In this document: positions 1-7,859 of the stretch, piece after piece | How the letters are laid out: each line of letters begins with the position of its first letter | How positions within the stretch are numbered: the first letter of the stretch is position 1 | Assembly: GCA_016649895.1 (NCBI GenBank) | Contig: JAENWR010000032.1 | Location: 1 to 34,148 of the forward strand | Source of the DNA: Acidimicrobiia bacterium | GTDB lineage: Bacteria; Actinomycetota; Acidimicrobiia; Acidimicrobiales; SKKL01 | Reading direction: 5' to 3' | Length of the DNA: 34,148 nucleotides | Notes under the pieces: model-generated | Seen by the model: the letters and a program-made list of their open reading frames with translations, nothing else | Told to the model about the DNA's origin: nothing | Databases searched by the model: none | Position numbers and translations under genes: made by a program

Positions 1-412
1 GCACGACGACGTCGGCCTCGAGCTCGATCGGCCCGTCGTCGGTGTCGGCGACCACCGAGTGGGGACCCGTGAGCCGGCCGGTGCCGCGGATCATCCGCAC
101 GTCCTGGCTGTCGAGCAGCCCGGTGACCGAGGTCTGTAGCCGGTCCTCGATGCGGCGGATTCGGTCGCGCAGCGCCTCAGGGTCGACCTCGGACGCCGAC
201 GCCGTGAGCCCCATCCGCTGGATGCGGCCGAGCGAGGTGAGCGCCTCGCCCGTGGCGATCATGGCCTTCGAGGGGATGCAGTCCCAGAGGTGCGCGGCGC
301 CACCGATGATGTCGCGCTCGACGACGGTGACCTCGGCCCCGAGCCGGGCCGCGAGCGTGGCCGCCTGGTTCCCGCCAGGTCCGCCTCCGATGATGACGAC
401 GTATTTTGCCAT
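1..412 (-). CDS. lpdA: LpdA-like FAD-dependent pyridine nucleotide oxidoreductase (N-terminal part only)
   Basis: This is the first ~137 residues of a flavoprotein of the dihydrolipoamide dehydrogenase/glutathione reductase superfamily; the rest lies off the left edge. The ATG at 412 gives an N-terminal beta strand followed by the dinucleotide-binding motif GGGPGG (residues 9-14), which binds FAD, and then a segment IIGGAAHLWDCIPSK. In true dihydrolipoamide dehydrogenases this segment carries a CxxxxC redox disulfide; here only the second Cys is present. That pattern matches the mycobacterial LpdA (Rv3303c) type, which acts as an NAD(P)H:quinone reductase rather than a lipoamide dehydrogenase. 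A purine-rich CGGAG lies 5 nt before the start. It sits 68 bp downstream of the fetAB-like genes on the same strand, so it may be co-transcribed with them. Family assignment is firm; the substrate is inferred. Confidence 0.8.
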   Translation of the reverse strand, partial: MAKYVVIIGGGPGGNQAATLAARLGAEVTVVERDIIGGAAHLWDCIPSKAMIATGEALTSLGRIQRMGLTASASEVDPEALRDRIRRIEDRLQTSVTGLLDSQDVRMIRGTGRLTGPHSVVADTDDGPIELEADVVV

Positions 413-430
413 ATGGGCTCCGAGGGTACC

Positions 431-468
431 GGCCGCGGGCGAGGGCGGCCGCGGGCGAGGGCGGCCGC
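431..468. repeat. 16-bp tandem duplication between fetB and lpdA
   Basis: The unit GGCCGCGGGCGAGGGC occurs twice head to tail (431-446 and 447-462), followed by a partial third copy (GGCCGC, 463-468). It fills the gap between the fetB stop and the lpdA start. Such GC-rich slippage repeats vary in copy number. No function is evident, though it lies in the presumed leader of lpdA. Confidence 0.85.
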
Positions 469-480
469 TGGCGGCGGCCG

Positions 481-1263
481 TCAGGAGGTAGAGCGAGGGA
501 GTCGCACCAGTCGGTGGTCGGTGGTGAACAGGCGGCGGGTGAGGCCGACGCCGACGACGGTGACCACCGTGGCGACCGAGCCGAGGATGAGGTACATGAG
601 GGCGAGCTGCACCAGGACCGCGTCGACCGGGTCGACCCCGGCGAGGATGAGCCCGGTCATCGCTCCCGGCAGGAAGACGAGCCCGACCGACTTCGTGGTC
701 TCGATCTGCGATGTCAGGGCGGTGCGCAGGGCAGAGCGCAGGTAGGGGCGCGACGCCACCTGCCACGGCTGGCCCAGGGCGAGTCGTGCCTCGACCTCGT
801 GGCGCTTGTCGGACAGCTCGCCGACGACCCGGCGGGCGGCGACGACGGCGTCCTTCATCGCGTTGCCGATCATCATCCCGGCCACGGGGATGACCGTGCG
901 GCCCTCGATGGGGAAGATGCCCAACCCGAACACCACGCCGAGGCTCACGGCGGCCGCCGCCGAGATGGCCACGAGGGCCACCGGGAACAGGCGCGGCACC
1001 TCGGGGGCCCGCCGCCGGATGGTGATGGCCGCGAAGATCACCATGCCGACGACCCACACCCACGACCAGACGATGGGCTGGTCGGGATCGATGGCGAGGG
1101 TGAGCGCCGAGCCGACGAGGAGGAGCTGGGCCGCGGCGCGGGTGGACGCCCACACCATGGTGCGCTCGAGACCGAGCCTCCGCCAGGCCGAGAGGGCGAC
1201 GGCCACCGCCACCAGCACCAGCGATGCCGCCAGCTCCACCCATGCGACGTCGCCCTCGCTCAC
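481..1263 (-). CDS. fetB: ABC transporter permease, UPF0014/FetB family
   Basis: This 260-residue, all-helical membrane protein matches the UPF0014 (FetB/YbbM) family in length and organisation. About seven hydrophobic segments are visible, from residue 6 to about 245. The central conserved stretch VIPVAGMMIGNAM is followed by a charged cytoplasmic part (RRVVGELSDKRHEVEARLALG) and then TKSVGLVFLPGAMTG, both typical of the family. FetAB in E. coli is associated with iron export and oxidative-stress resistance; whether this copy moves iron cannot be read from sequence. The GTG start at 1263 overlaps the stop of the upstream ATPase gene by 4 bp (GTGA), so the two are translationally coupled and form one transporter. 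Confidence 0.85.
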   Translation of the reverse strand: MSEGDVAWVELAASLVLVAVAVALSAWRRLGLERTMVWASTRAAAQLLLVGSALTLAIDPDQPIVWSWVWVVGMVIFAAITIRRRAPEVPRLFPVALVAISAAAAVSLGVVFGLGIFPIEGRTVIPVAGMMIGNAMKDAVVAARRVVGELSDKRHEVEARLALGQPWQVASRPYLRSALRTALTSQIETTKSVGLVFLPGAMTGLILAGVDPVDAVLVQLALMYLILGSVATVVTVVGVGLTRRLFTTDHRLVRLPRSTS

Positions 1264-1952
1264 AGGTCACATCCCGTGCTCGGATCGAGGAAGGCGGCCC
1301 GCTCCTCGGCGGACGCCAGGCGGCCGGCCATCAGCACCACGGGGTCGTCGCCGAGACGGGTGGCCTGCTCCAGGTCGTGGGAGACCCACAGCACGGCCAC
1401 CCCCCGCTGAGCCAGATCGACGGTGAGGTCTTCGAGCAATCGGGCGGCCCGCGGGTCGAGCGACGAGGTGACCTCGTCCATGAGGAGGACGTCGGGCTCG
1501 GTGACCAGTGTGCGGGCGAGGCACGCCCGTTGCGCCTCGCCTCCGGAGAGCTCGTCGCCGACGCGGTCGAGGAACGAGGCGGCCAATCCCACGTCGGCGA
1601 GGGCCGCTCTGAGCCGCTCGTCGCCGGCATCGGGGGCGGCCACGCGCAGGTTGTCGCGCACGGTGCCCGGGAACAGCGTGGGCCGCTGGAACACCATCCC
1701 CACGTCACGTCGCAGCTCGAGGGGGTCGAGCGCGGCGATGTCGACTCCCCGGAACCGAACGACGCCGGAGGTGGGTACCTCGAGCCGGTTGCAGAGCCGC
1801 AGGAGGGTCGACTTCCCCGACCCGGACTCGCCCACGATGACCGAGATGCCGTCGCCGGCCATCGCGAGGGAGATCCCGTCGAGGATCCGCGACCCGTCGA
1901 CCTCGAGCACGACGTCGACCATCTCGAACAGCGGCGGAACGGGCGACGACAC
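1260..1952 (-). CDS. fetA: ABC transporter ATP-binding protein, FetA-like
   Basis: This 230-residue ABC ATPase energises the FetB-like permease encoded directly after it. Visible motifs are Walker A GESGSGKST (41-49), Q-loop Gln near 89, signature LSGGEAQR (135-142), Walker B VLLMDE (155-160) and the switch His in WVSHD near 194. The GTG at 1952 is the first possible start, because an in-frame TGA lies just upstream; a Met at residue 11 is an alternative. The gene is divergent from the adenylation/acyltransferase fusion, with 90 bp between them. Assignment to FetA rather than another small ATPase rests on the coupled UPF0014 permease. Confidence 0.85.
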   Translation of the reverse strand: MSSPVPPLFEMVDVVLEVDGSRILDGISLAMAGDGISVIVGESGSGKSTLLRLCNRLEVPTSGVVRFRGVDIAALDPLELRRDVGMVFQRPTLFPGTVRDNLRVAAPDAGDERLRAALADVGLAASFLDRVGDELSGGEAQRACLARTLVTEPDVLLMDEVTSSLDPRAARLLEDLTVDLAQRGVAVLWVSHDLEQATRLGDDPVVLMAGRLASAEERAAFLDPSTGCDL

Positions 1953-2042
1953 GCCGATGAGCTTGGCACGTCACCACCCGATCGCTCCCACGATCAGGTT
2001 GCCCTTCGACAGGTGATAGGTGTGCCTCATACGCTGAGACCG

Positions 2043-4649
2043 ATGCACCGGTCGCCCACCACCGAGCACCCCGTCGTGGGGTTCGCCGCCGGCCTGGCCG
2101 CTCACGGCGACCGCATCGCCGTCATCTCCGATGCGACGGAGATCACCTACACCGACCTCGCCGACCGCATCGACCGGGCGGCAGTCGATCTGGGGCCGAG
2201 GCGGCAGCTCGTCCTGATCGAGGCTGCCAACGCGCTCGAGCCGCTCGTGGCTCACCTCGCCGCCCTCGGTCACGGACACGTGGTGCTGCTGGCCGACGGG
2301 ACCAACCGCAGCAACATCGATCGTCTGGTGGCCACCTATCGGCCCGACGTCGTCATCGGGCGTTCGTCGGGGACGTGGCGCTGGGAGCGGCGCCGCGACG
2401 ACCGCGGCCCCCTCGATCTGCACCCCTCGCTCGCCCTGCTCCTCTCCACCTCCGGATCCACCGGATCGGCGAAGCTCGTCCGGCTGTCGCACGACAACGT
2501 GGAGTCGAACGCGAGCTCCATCGCCACGAGCCTCGGGATCACCGACCGCGACCGGGCCACGACGTCGTTGCCGATGCAGTACTGCTACGGGCTCTCGGTC
2601 ATCCACAGCCACCTCGCTCGAGGTGCAGCCGTGGTGCTCACCGAGAGCTCGGTGGTCGACCCGTGCTTCTGGGATGTCGTCCGTCGCTCCGGCACGACGA
2701 TGTTGGCCGGGGTGCCCTACACCTTCGACCTCCTCGACCGCGTCGGCCCCGACCACCTGGCCCTCCCCCACCTGCGAGTGGTCACCCAGGCGGGCGGACG
2801 GCTGGCGCCCCACCGGGTGCGACAGTACGCGGCATTGGGTGAGCGCCACGGGTGGGACCTGGTCGTCATGTACGGCCAGACCGAGGCCACGGCGCGGATG
2901 GCCTACCTCCCGCCCCACCTGACCGCCGGCCGGCCCGAAGCGATCGGGGTCCCCGTCCCCGGCGGGTCGTTCACCATCGAGCCGCTCCCCGAGATCGACG
3001 ACCCGTCGGTCGGCGAGCTGGTCTACTCGGGTCCGAACGTGATGCTCGGCTACGCCGAATCTGCACCCGACCTCGCGTTCGGGAGGACCGTCGACGTCCT
3101 CCGAACCGGCGACCTGGCCCGCCACCACGCCGACGGGCTCTACGAGATCGTGGGTCGGCGCAGTCGGTTCCTGAAGATCTTCGGCCTGCGCATCGACCTG
3201 GCCGAGGTCGAGAGCCGCCTCGCCGAGGCCGGGTTCGTGGCGCACTGCACCGGCGACGACCGATGCCTGGTCGTGGGGCTGGAGGTGCCCGACAGCAGCG
3301 ACGTCGAGAGGTGCAACGCAGCACGCCGCGCCGAGGACCTGATCCGCTCCACGATCGGCCTGCCTCCCGGCGCCACCACGGTGCTGGCCCTCGACGAGCT
3401 GCCGCGCCTGGCCAACGGCAAGCCCGACTCGGTCGGCCTGCAGTCGCTCGCCGCTGCGGCCGGCGCGCGACGGCCGGCGGCAGCCGATGCTGCGACGGCC
3501 GATGAGGGGGCGACACGGCGCACCACCGATCCGGTCGGCAATGCCTTCGCCGACGTCCTCGACCTGAGGGTCATCGACGACGGGGCCACCTTCGTCGACC
3601 TCGGCGGCGACTCGCTCAGCTACGTGGAGATGTCGATCCGCCTCGAGGACGCTCTCGGTCACCTCCCGGCGAACTGGCACGTCCTCACCGTTACGCAACT
3701 GCGCTCGACGCTCCCCCGCCGCCGTGGTCTCGTCACGTGGATGGAGACCGGCGTGGTGCTGAGGGCGGCCGCCATCGCTCTCATCGTCAGCACCCACACC
3801 GAGCTCGTCGAGCTGCGCGGGGGTGCCCACGTGCTCCTCGTCGTCGCCGGGCTCAACTTCGCGCGGTTCCAGCTCGCCTCCGGCCAGATGTGGCCCACCG
3901 TCGCGCGGGTGGTCCTGCCATCGGTCGTGTGGGTGAGCGCCCTGCTGGCCCTCGACGACGACCACGCGCTGACCAACCTGCTCTTCGTCAACAACATCGT
4001 CGGCGACCCCGTGTGGAGCCCGCGGTGGCACCTGTGGTTCGTCGAGGTGCTCGTCCAGGTGCTGGTGGTGCTGGCCGTGGCCTTCTCGGTGCCGGCGGTG
4101 CGCCGGTGGGAGCGGCGCCACCCCACCGCGACGCCGTTCGCGCTCCTGGCGGTGGCGATCCTCCCGGTCATCGACCAGGCCACGGCCGTGGAGACCAGCC
4201 GCCACCTCGCCCGACCGCACCTCGTCGCCTGGCTGTTCGCCCTCGGCTGGGCCAGCGGCCGGTCGACGACGGCGCTCCAGCGCGCCCTCCTGACGCTCGT
4301 CGTTGCCGTGGCCGCCCCCGGCTTCTTCGGACAACCCACGCGCGACGCCATCGTCGTGGTGGGGCTGCTCCTGGTGGTGTGGGTGCCATCGGTGCCCCTG
4401 CCCCGCGTCGCGGTCCGGCCCATCGGGCTGCTCGCCAGCGCCTCGCTCTACGTGTACCTCACCCACTGGCAGGTCTACCCGGCCCTCACCGAGCGGTGGG
4501 GCGCGGTGGTGGCGACCCTCGGCAGCCTGGCCGTGGGCATCGCGGTCTGGGCGGTCGCCCGTCGGATCATCGCCCGGTTGACGCCCCGCAGCCGGCGCCC
4601 CTCGGCTCGAGCCGCCCAGCACGCAGGTTCGATGCCGGCGACGGCCTGA
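2043..4649 (+). CDS. Adenylation domain - carrier domain - membrane acyltransferase-3 fusion protein
   Basis: This 868-residue protein has three parts. Residues ~1-480 are an AMP-forming adenylation domain: phosphate loop STSGSTGSAK near 134-143, YGQTEAT near 278-284, RTGDLA near 354-359, GRRSRFLKIFGLRI near 371-384, and the A10 segment LPRLANGKPD near 453-462 with the catalytic Lys. Residues ~495-560 are a carrier domain with LGGDSLS, whose Ser524 should carry phosphopantetheine. From Met567 the protein is polytopic and starts with the acyltransferase-3 signature R-x10-H (Arg574, His585), with YLTHW near the C-terminus. The parts suggest that an acyl or aminoacyl group is activated, thioesterified to the carrier arm and passed to a membrane acyltransferase that modifies a lipid or surface glycan. 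This resembles DltA-DltC-DltB in logic but in one chain. The substrate is unknown. ATG 2043 was chosen; GTG 2022 is possible. Confidence 0.85.
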   Translation: MHRSPTTEHPVVGFAAGLAAHGDRIAVISDATEITYTDLADRIDRAAVDLGPRRQLVLIEAANALEPLVAHLAALGHGHVVLLADGTNRSNIDRLVATYRPDVVIGRSSGTWRWERRRDDRGPLDLHPSLALLLSTSGSTGSAKLVRLSHDNVESNASSIATSLGITDRDRATTSLPMQYCYGLSVIHSHLARGAAVVLTESSVVDPCFWDVVRRSGTTMLAGVPYTFDLLDRVGPDHLALPHLRVVTQAGGRLAPHRVRQYAALGERHGWDLVVMYGQTEATARMAYLPPHLTAGRPEAIGVPVPGGSFTIEPLPEIDDPSVGELVYSGPNVMLGYAESAPDLAFGRTVDVLRTGDLARHHADGLYEIVGRRSRFLKIFGLRIDLAEVESRLAEAGFVAHCTGDDRCLVVGLEVPDSSDVERCNAARRAEDLIRSTIGLPPGATTVLALDELPRLANGKPDSVGLQSLAAAAGARRPAAADAATADEGATRRTTDPVGNAFADVLDLRVIDDGATFVDLGGDSLSYVEMSIRLEDALGHLPANWHVLTVTQLRSTLPRRRGLVTWMETGVVLRAAAIALIVSTHTELVELRGGAHVLLVVAGLNFARFQLASGQMWPTVARVVLPSVVWVSALLALDDDHALTNLLFVNNIVGDPVWSPRWHLWFVEVLVQVLVVLAVAFSVPAVRRWERRHPTATPFALLAVAILPVIDQATAVETSRHLARPHLVAWLFALGWASGRSTTALQRALLTLVVAVAAPGFFGQPTRDAIVVVGLLLVVWVPSVPLPRVAVRPIGLLASASLYVYLTHWQVYPALTERWGAVVATLGSLAVGIAVWAVARRIIARLTPRSRRPSARAAQHAGSMPATA

Positions 4650-4664
4650 ACCTACGATGCGGAC

Positions 4665-6806
4665 ATGACCGACCGGCCGAGCCTGGATGACTGGAACGCC
4701 CTCGCGGCCAAGGAGCTGAAGGGCCGCGACCCCTCCTCGTTGGTGTGGGAGACCCCCGAGGGCATCCCGGTCAAGCCGCTCTACACGGCGGCCGACATCG
4801 CCGGCATCGACCACGTCGACAGCCTCCCGGGCTTCGATCCCTACGTGCGCGGCGTGCGCGGCACCATGTACGCGAACCGGCCGTGGACCATCCGGCAGTA
4901 CGCCGGCTTCTCCACCGCCGAGGAGTCGAACGCCTTCTACCGCCGCAACCTGGCCGCCGGCCAGCAGGGCGTGTCGGTGGCCTTCGACCTCGCCACCCAC
5001 CGCGGCTACGACTCCGACCACCCCCGCGTCGAGGGCGACGTCGGCAAGGCCGGCGTGGCCATCGATTCGGTCGAGGACATGAAGGTGCTGTTCGACGGGA
5101 TCCCGCTCGACCAGATGAGCGTGTCGATGACGATGAACGGTGCCGTGCTGCCGGTGCTCGCCAGCTTCATCGTGGCCGGCGAGGAGCAGGGGGTCGATCG
5201 CAGCCAGCTCAGCGGGACCATCCAGAACGACATCCTCAAGGAGTTCATGGTCCGCAACACCTACATCTACCCGCCGGGGCCGAGCATGCGGATCGTGGCC
5301 GACATCATCGGCTACACGTCGGCGCACATGCCACGGTTCAACTCGATCTCGATCTCCGGCTACCACATGCAGGAGGCCGGCGCGACCGCCGAACAGGAGC
5401 TGGCGTTCACCATCGCCGACGGCCTCGAGTACGTCAGGGCCGCTCGGTCCAAGGGCCTCGATGTCGACGCGTTCGCGCCCCGCCTCAGCTTCTTCTTCGC
5501 CATCGGCATGAACTTCTTCATGGAGATCGCCAAGCTGCGCGCCGCGCGCCTGCTGTGGTCTCGGGTGATGAACGATTTCGAGCCGAAGAACCCGTCGTCC
5601 ACCATGTTGCGCACCCACTGCCAGACCTCGGGCGTGTCGCTCACCGAGCAGGACCCTTACAACAACGTGGTGCGCACCGCTGTCGAGGCGATGGCCGCCG
5701 TGCTCGGCGGCACCCAGAGCCTCCACACCAATGCGTTCGACGAGGCGCTCGGGCTGCCCACCGACTTCTCGGCCCGCATCGCCCGCAACACCCAGCTCAT
5801 CCTGGCCGAGGAGACCGGCATCCCGAACGTCGTCGACCCGCTCGGCGGTTCATACTTCATCGAGGCCCTCACCAACGACCTGGCCGACAAGGCGTGGGCG
5901 CTCATCGAGGAGGTCGAGGAGCTCGGCGGCATGACCAAGGCGGTCGAGTCGGGAATGCCGAAGCTGCGCATCGAGGAGTCGGCGGCTCGGCGTCAGGCCC
6001 GCATCGATCGCGGCGAAGAGGTGGTGGTCGGCGTCAACAAGTACCGGCCCGACGACGTCGAGACCGTCGACGTGCTCGCCATCGACAACACCGAGGTGCG
6101 GCGCCAGCAGATCGCCAAGCTCGAGAAGGTGCGCGCCGACCGCGACGAGGCGGCGTGTCGGGCCGCTCTCGACACCCTCACCGAGGGCGCACGGGGGAAC
6201 GCCAACCTCCTCGAGCTCTGTGTCGATGCGGCGCGGGCTCGGGCCACCGTGGGCGAGATCTCCGATGCGATGGAGGAGGTGTTCGGCCGCCACCGGGCCG
6301 AGGTCCGTAGCATCTCGGGCGTGTACGGCTCGGCCTACGAGGGTGACGACACCTTCACCGACATCCAGCGCGACATCGAGACGTTCGCGGCGGCCGAGGG
6401 CCGCCGTCCGCGCATGCTCGTGGTGAAGATGGGCCAGGACGGCCACGACCGTGGTGCGAAGGTGATCGCCACTGCGTTCGCCGACATCGGGTTCGACGTC
6501 GACATGGGGCCGTTGTTCCAGACCCCGGCCGAGGTGGCGCGCGACGCCGTCGAGAACGACGTGCACGTCATTGGGGTGTCGAGCCAGGCCGCCGGGCACA
6601 TGACGCTGGTGCCCCAGCTCATCGCCGAGCTCGGGGCGCTCGGAGCGGGCAACGTCGTCGTGGTCTGCGGCGGCGTCATCCCGCCGCAGGACCACGACGC
6701 CCTGCGAGGTGCGGGCGTGGCCGCCATCTTCGGCCCCGGCACCAACATCCCGGTGGCGGCGCGCGAGGTGCTCCGCATCGTGGCCGACCGCCGTCCGGCG
6801 AGCTGA
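4665..6806 (+). CDS. mutB: Methylmalonyl-CoA mutase, large (catalytic) subunit
   Basis: This 713-residue adenosylcobalamin enzyme interconverts succinyl-CoA and (R)-methylmalonyl-CoA, linking propionate and odd-chain or branched-chain breakdown to the TCA cycle. The N-terminal two thirds form the substrate-binding TIM barrel, with family hallmarks such as [35 protein letters not shown] and the [11 protein letters not shown] stretch. The C-terminal B12 domain carries GQDGHDRG, whose His594 should be the lower axial cobalt ligand. Length matches MutB. No small MutA-like subunit gene lies upstream; the preceding gene is the acyltransferase fusion, 15 bp away. The protein may therefore act as a homodimer or use a partner encoded elsewhere. 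meaB follows 11 bp downstream. Confidence 0.96.
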   Translation: MTDRPSLDDWNALAAKELKGRDPSSLVWETPEGIPVKPLYTAADIAGIDHVDSLPGFDPYVRGVRGTMYANRPWTIRQYAGFSTAEESNAFYRRNLAAGQQGVSVAFDLATHRGYDSDHPRVEGDVGKAGVAIDSVEDMKVLFDGIPLDQMSVSMTMNGAVLPVLASFIVAGEEQGVDRSQLSGTIQNDILKEFMVRNTYIYPPGPSMRIVADIIGYTSAHMPRFNSISISGYHMQEAGATAEQELAFTIADGLEYVRAARSKGLDVDAFAPRLSFFFAIGMNFFMEIAKLRAARLLWSRVMNDFEPKNPSSTMLRTHCQTSGVSLTEQDPYNNVVRTAVEAMAAVLGGTQSLHTNAFDEALGLPTDFSARIARNTQLILAEETGIPNVVDPLGGSYFIEALTNDLADKAWALIEEVEELGGMTKAVESGMPKLRIEESAARRQARIDRGEEVVVGVNKYRPDDVETVDVLAIDNTEVRRQQIAKLEKVRADRDEAACRAALDTLTEGARGNANLLELCVDAARARATVGEISDAMEEVFGRHRAEVRSISGVYGSAYEGDDTFTDIQRDIETFAAAEGRRPRMLVVKMGQDGHDRGAKVIATAFADIGFDVDMGPLFQTPAEVARDAVENDVHVIGVSSQAAGHMTLVPQLIAELGALGAGNVVVVCGGVIPPQDHDALRGAGVAAIFGPGTNIPVAAREVLRIVADRRPAS

Positions 6807-6817
6807 GCAGCTCCGGA

Positions 6818-7819
6818 GTGGTAGCCGATGTCGACGAGCTCAGCACCGGAGTCGTCGACGGCGACCGCCGATCGCTGGCCCGAGCCATCACGCTGGTCGA
6901 GTCGACCCGCACCGATCACCGCGCCCACGCCGTCGAGCTCATCGAGCGGTTGCTCCCCGCCACCGGTGACAGCACCCGCCTCGGCATCAGCGGCCCCCCC
7001 GGCGTGGGAAAGTCGACGTTCATCGAGGCGTTCGGGCTGCACGTCATCGGCGAGGGACACCGGGTGGCCGTCTTGGCCGTCGATCCGTCGAGCCGCCGCT
7101 CCGGAGGATCGATCCTCGGCGACAAGACCCGCATGTCGGAGCTGGGTCGCCACCCCGACGCGTTCATCCGGCCCACCCCCACCGGCGGCACCCTCGGCGG
7201 ACTGGCCCGACGCACCCGTGAGGCGCTGCTCCTCTGCGAGGCGGCAGGGTTCGACATCGTGATCGTCGAGACGGTGGGGGTCGGGCAGTCCGAGACGGCC
7301 GTGTCCGACCTGGTCGACCTCTTCTTGCTGCTCGTCGCACCCGGGGGCGGCGACGACCTGCAGGGCATCAAGCGCGGGATCATGGAGCTCGCCGACCTCG
7401 TCGTGGTCAACAAGGCCGACGGCGACCTCGCTGCGGCGGCCCACCGCACGGCGGCCGACTACCGCAACGCACTGGGTCTGATGCGGCCCCGCTGGGACGG
7501 TGCCGCCCCCGAGGTGCTCACGGCATCTGCGCTCGACCAGACCGGCATCGCCGAGGTGTGGAGCGCCGCCAGCTCGTTGGCTAGGGCAGCCGCCGACGTC
7601 GGCGAGCGCGACCGCCGCCGAGCGGAACAGGCCCGGTCGTGGATGTGGGACGAGCTGCGCGAGGAGCTGCTGGCCCGCCTGCTGGCCGAGCCCGAGGTGG
7701 CCGCGGCCGTCGCCCAGATCGAGGCCGAGGTCGCGGCAGGACGTCAGGCTCCCGCGGCCGGCGCCGACGAGATCCTCCGTCAGGCGCGAGTGGCACGTCA
7801 CCGTGGCGATAGTTCCTGA
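6818..7819 (+). CDS. meaB: Methylmalonyl-CoA mutase-associated GTPase MeaB (ArgK family)
   Basis: This 333-residue P-loop G protein of the SIMIBI class protects methylmalonyl-CoA mutase and gates loading of adenosylcobalamin. Visible elements are the P-loop GISGPPGVGKST (57-67), VDPSSRRSGGSILGDKTRM (88-106, typical of MeaB/ArgK), the switch segment ETVGVGQSE (150-158) and the base-recognition motif NKAD (197-200). A helical C-terminal extension would mediate dimerisation. The GTG start at 6818 lies 11 bp after mutB, so the pair is an operon and the context confirms the function. The old ArgK annotation (arginine transport kinase) should not be used. Confidence 0.95.
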   Translation: MVADVDELSTGVVDGDRRSLARAITLVESTRTDHRAHAVELIERLLPATGDSTRLGISGPPGVGKSTFIEAFGLHVIGEGHRVAVLAVDPSSRRSGGSILGDKTRMSELGRHPDAFIRPTPTGGTLGGLARRTREALLLCEAAGFDIVIVETVGVGQSETAVSDLVDLFLLLVAPGGGDDLQGIKRGIMELADLVVVNKADGDLAAAAHRTAADYRNALGLMRPRWDGAAPEVLTASALDQTGIAEVWSAASSLARAAADVGERDRRRAEQARSWMWDELREELLARLLAEPEVAAAVAQIEAEVAAGRQAPAAGADEILRQARVARHRGDSS

Positions 7820-7859
7820 GTCCGCTCATGCGACGACCTGCTCGGCCGACCAAGGAGAG

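Noticed and set aside
1224-2042. Upstream extension of the acyltransferase fusion reading frame.
   Set aside because: It runs antisense through the FetA-like ATPase gene and its translation has no domain; adenylation homology starts after ATG 2043.
1971-5726. Very long minus-strand open frame (1251 codons) opposite the acyltransferase fusion and mutB.
   Set aside because: It is the antisense shadow of two well-supported genes in GC-rich DNA; its translation is a His/Arg/Gly/Asp-rich low-complexity sequence without domains.
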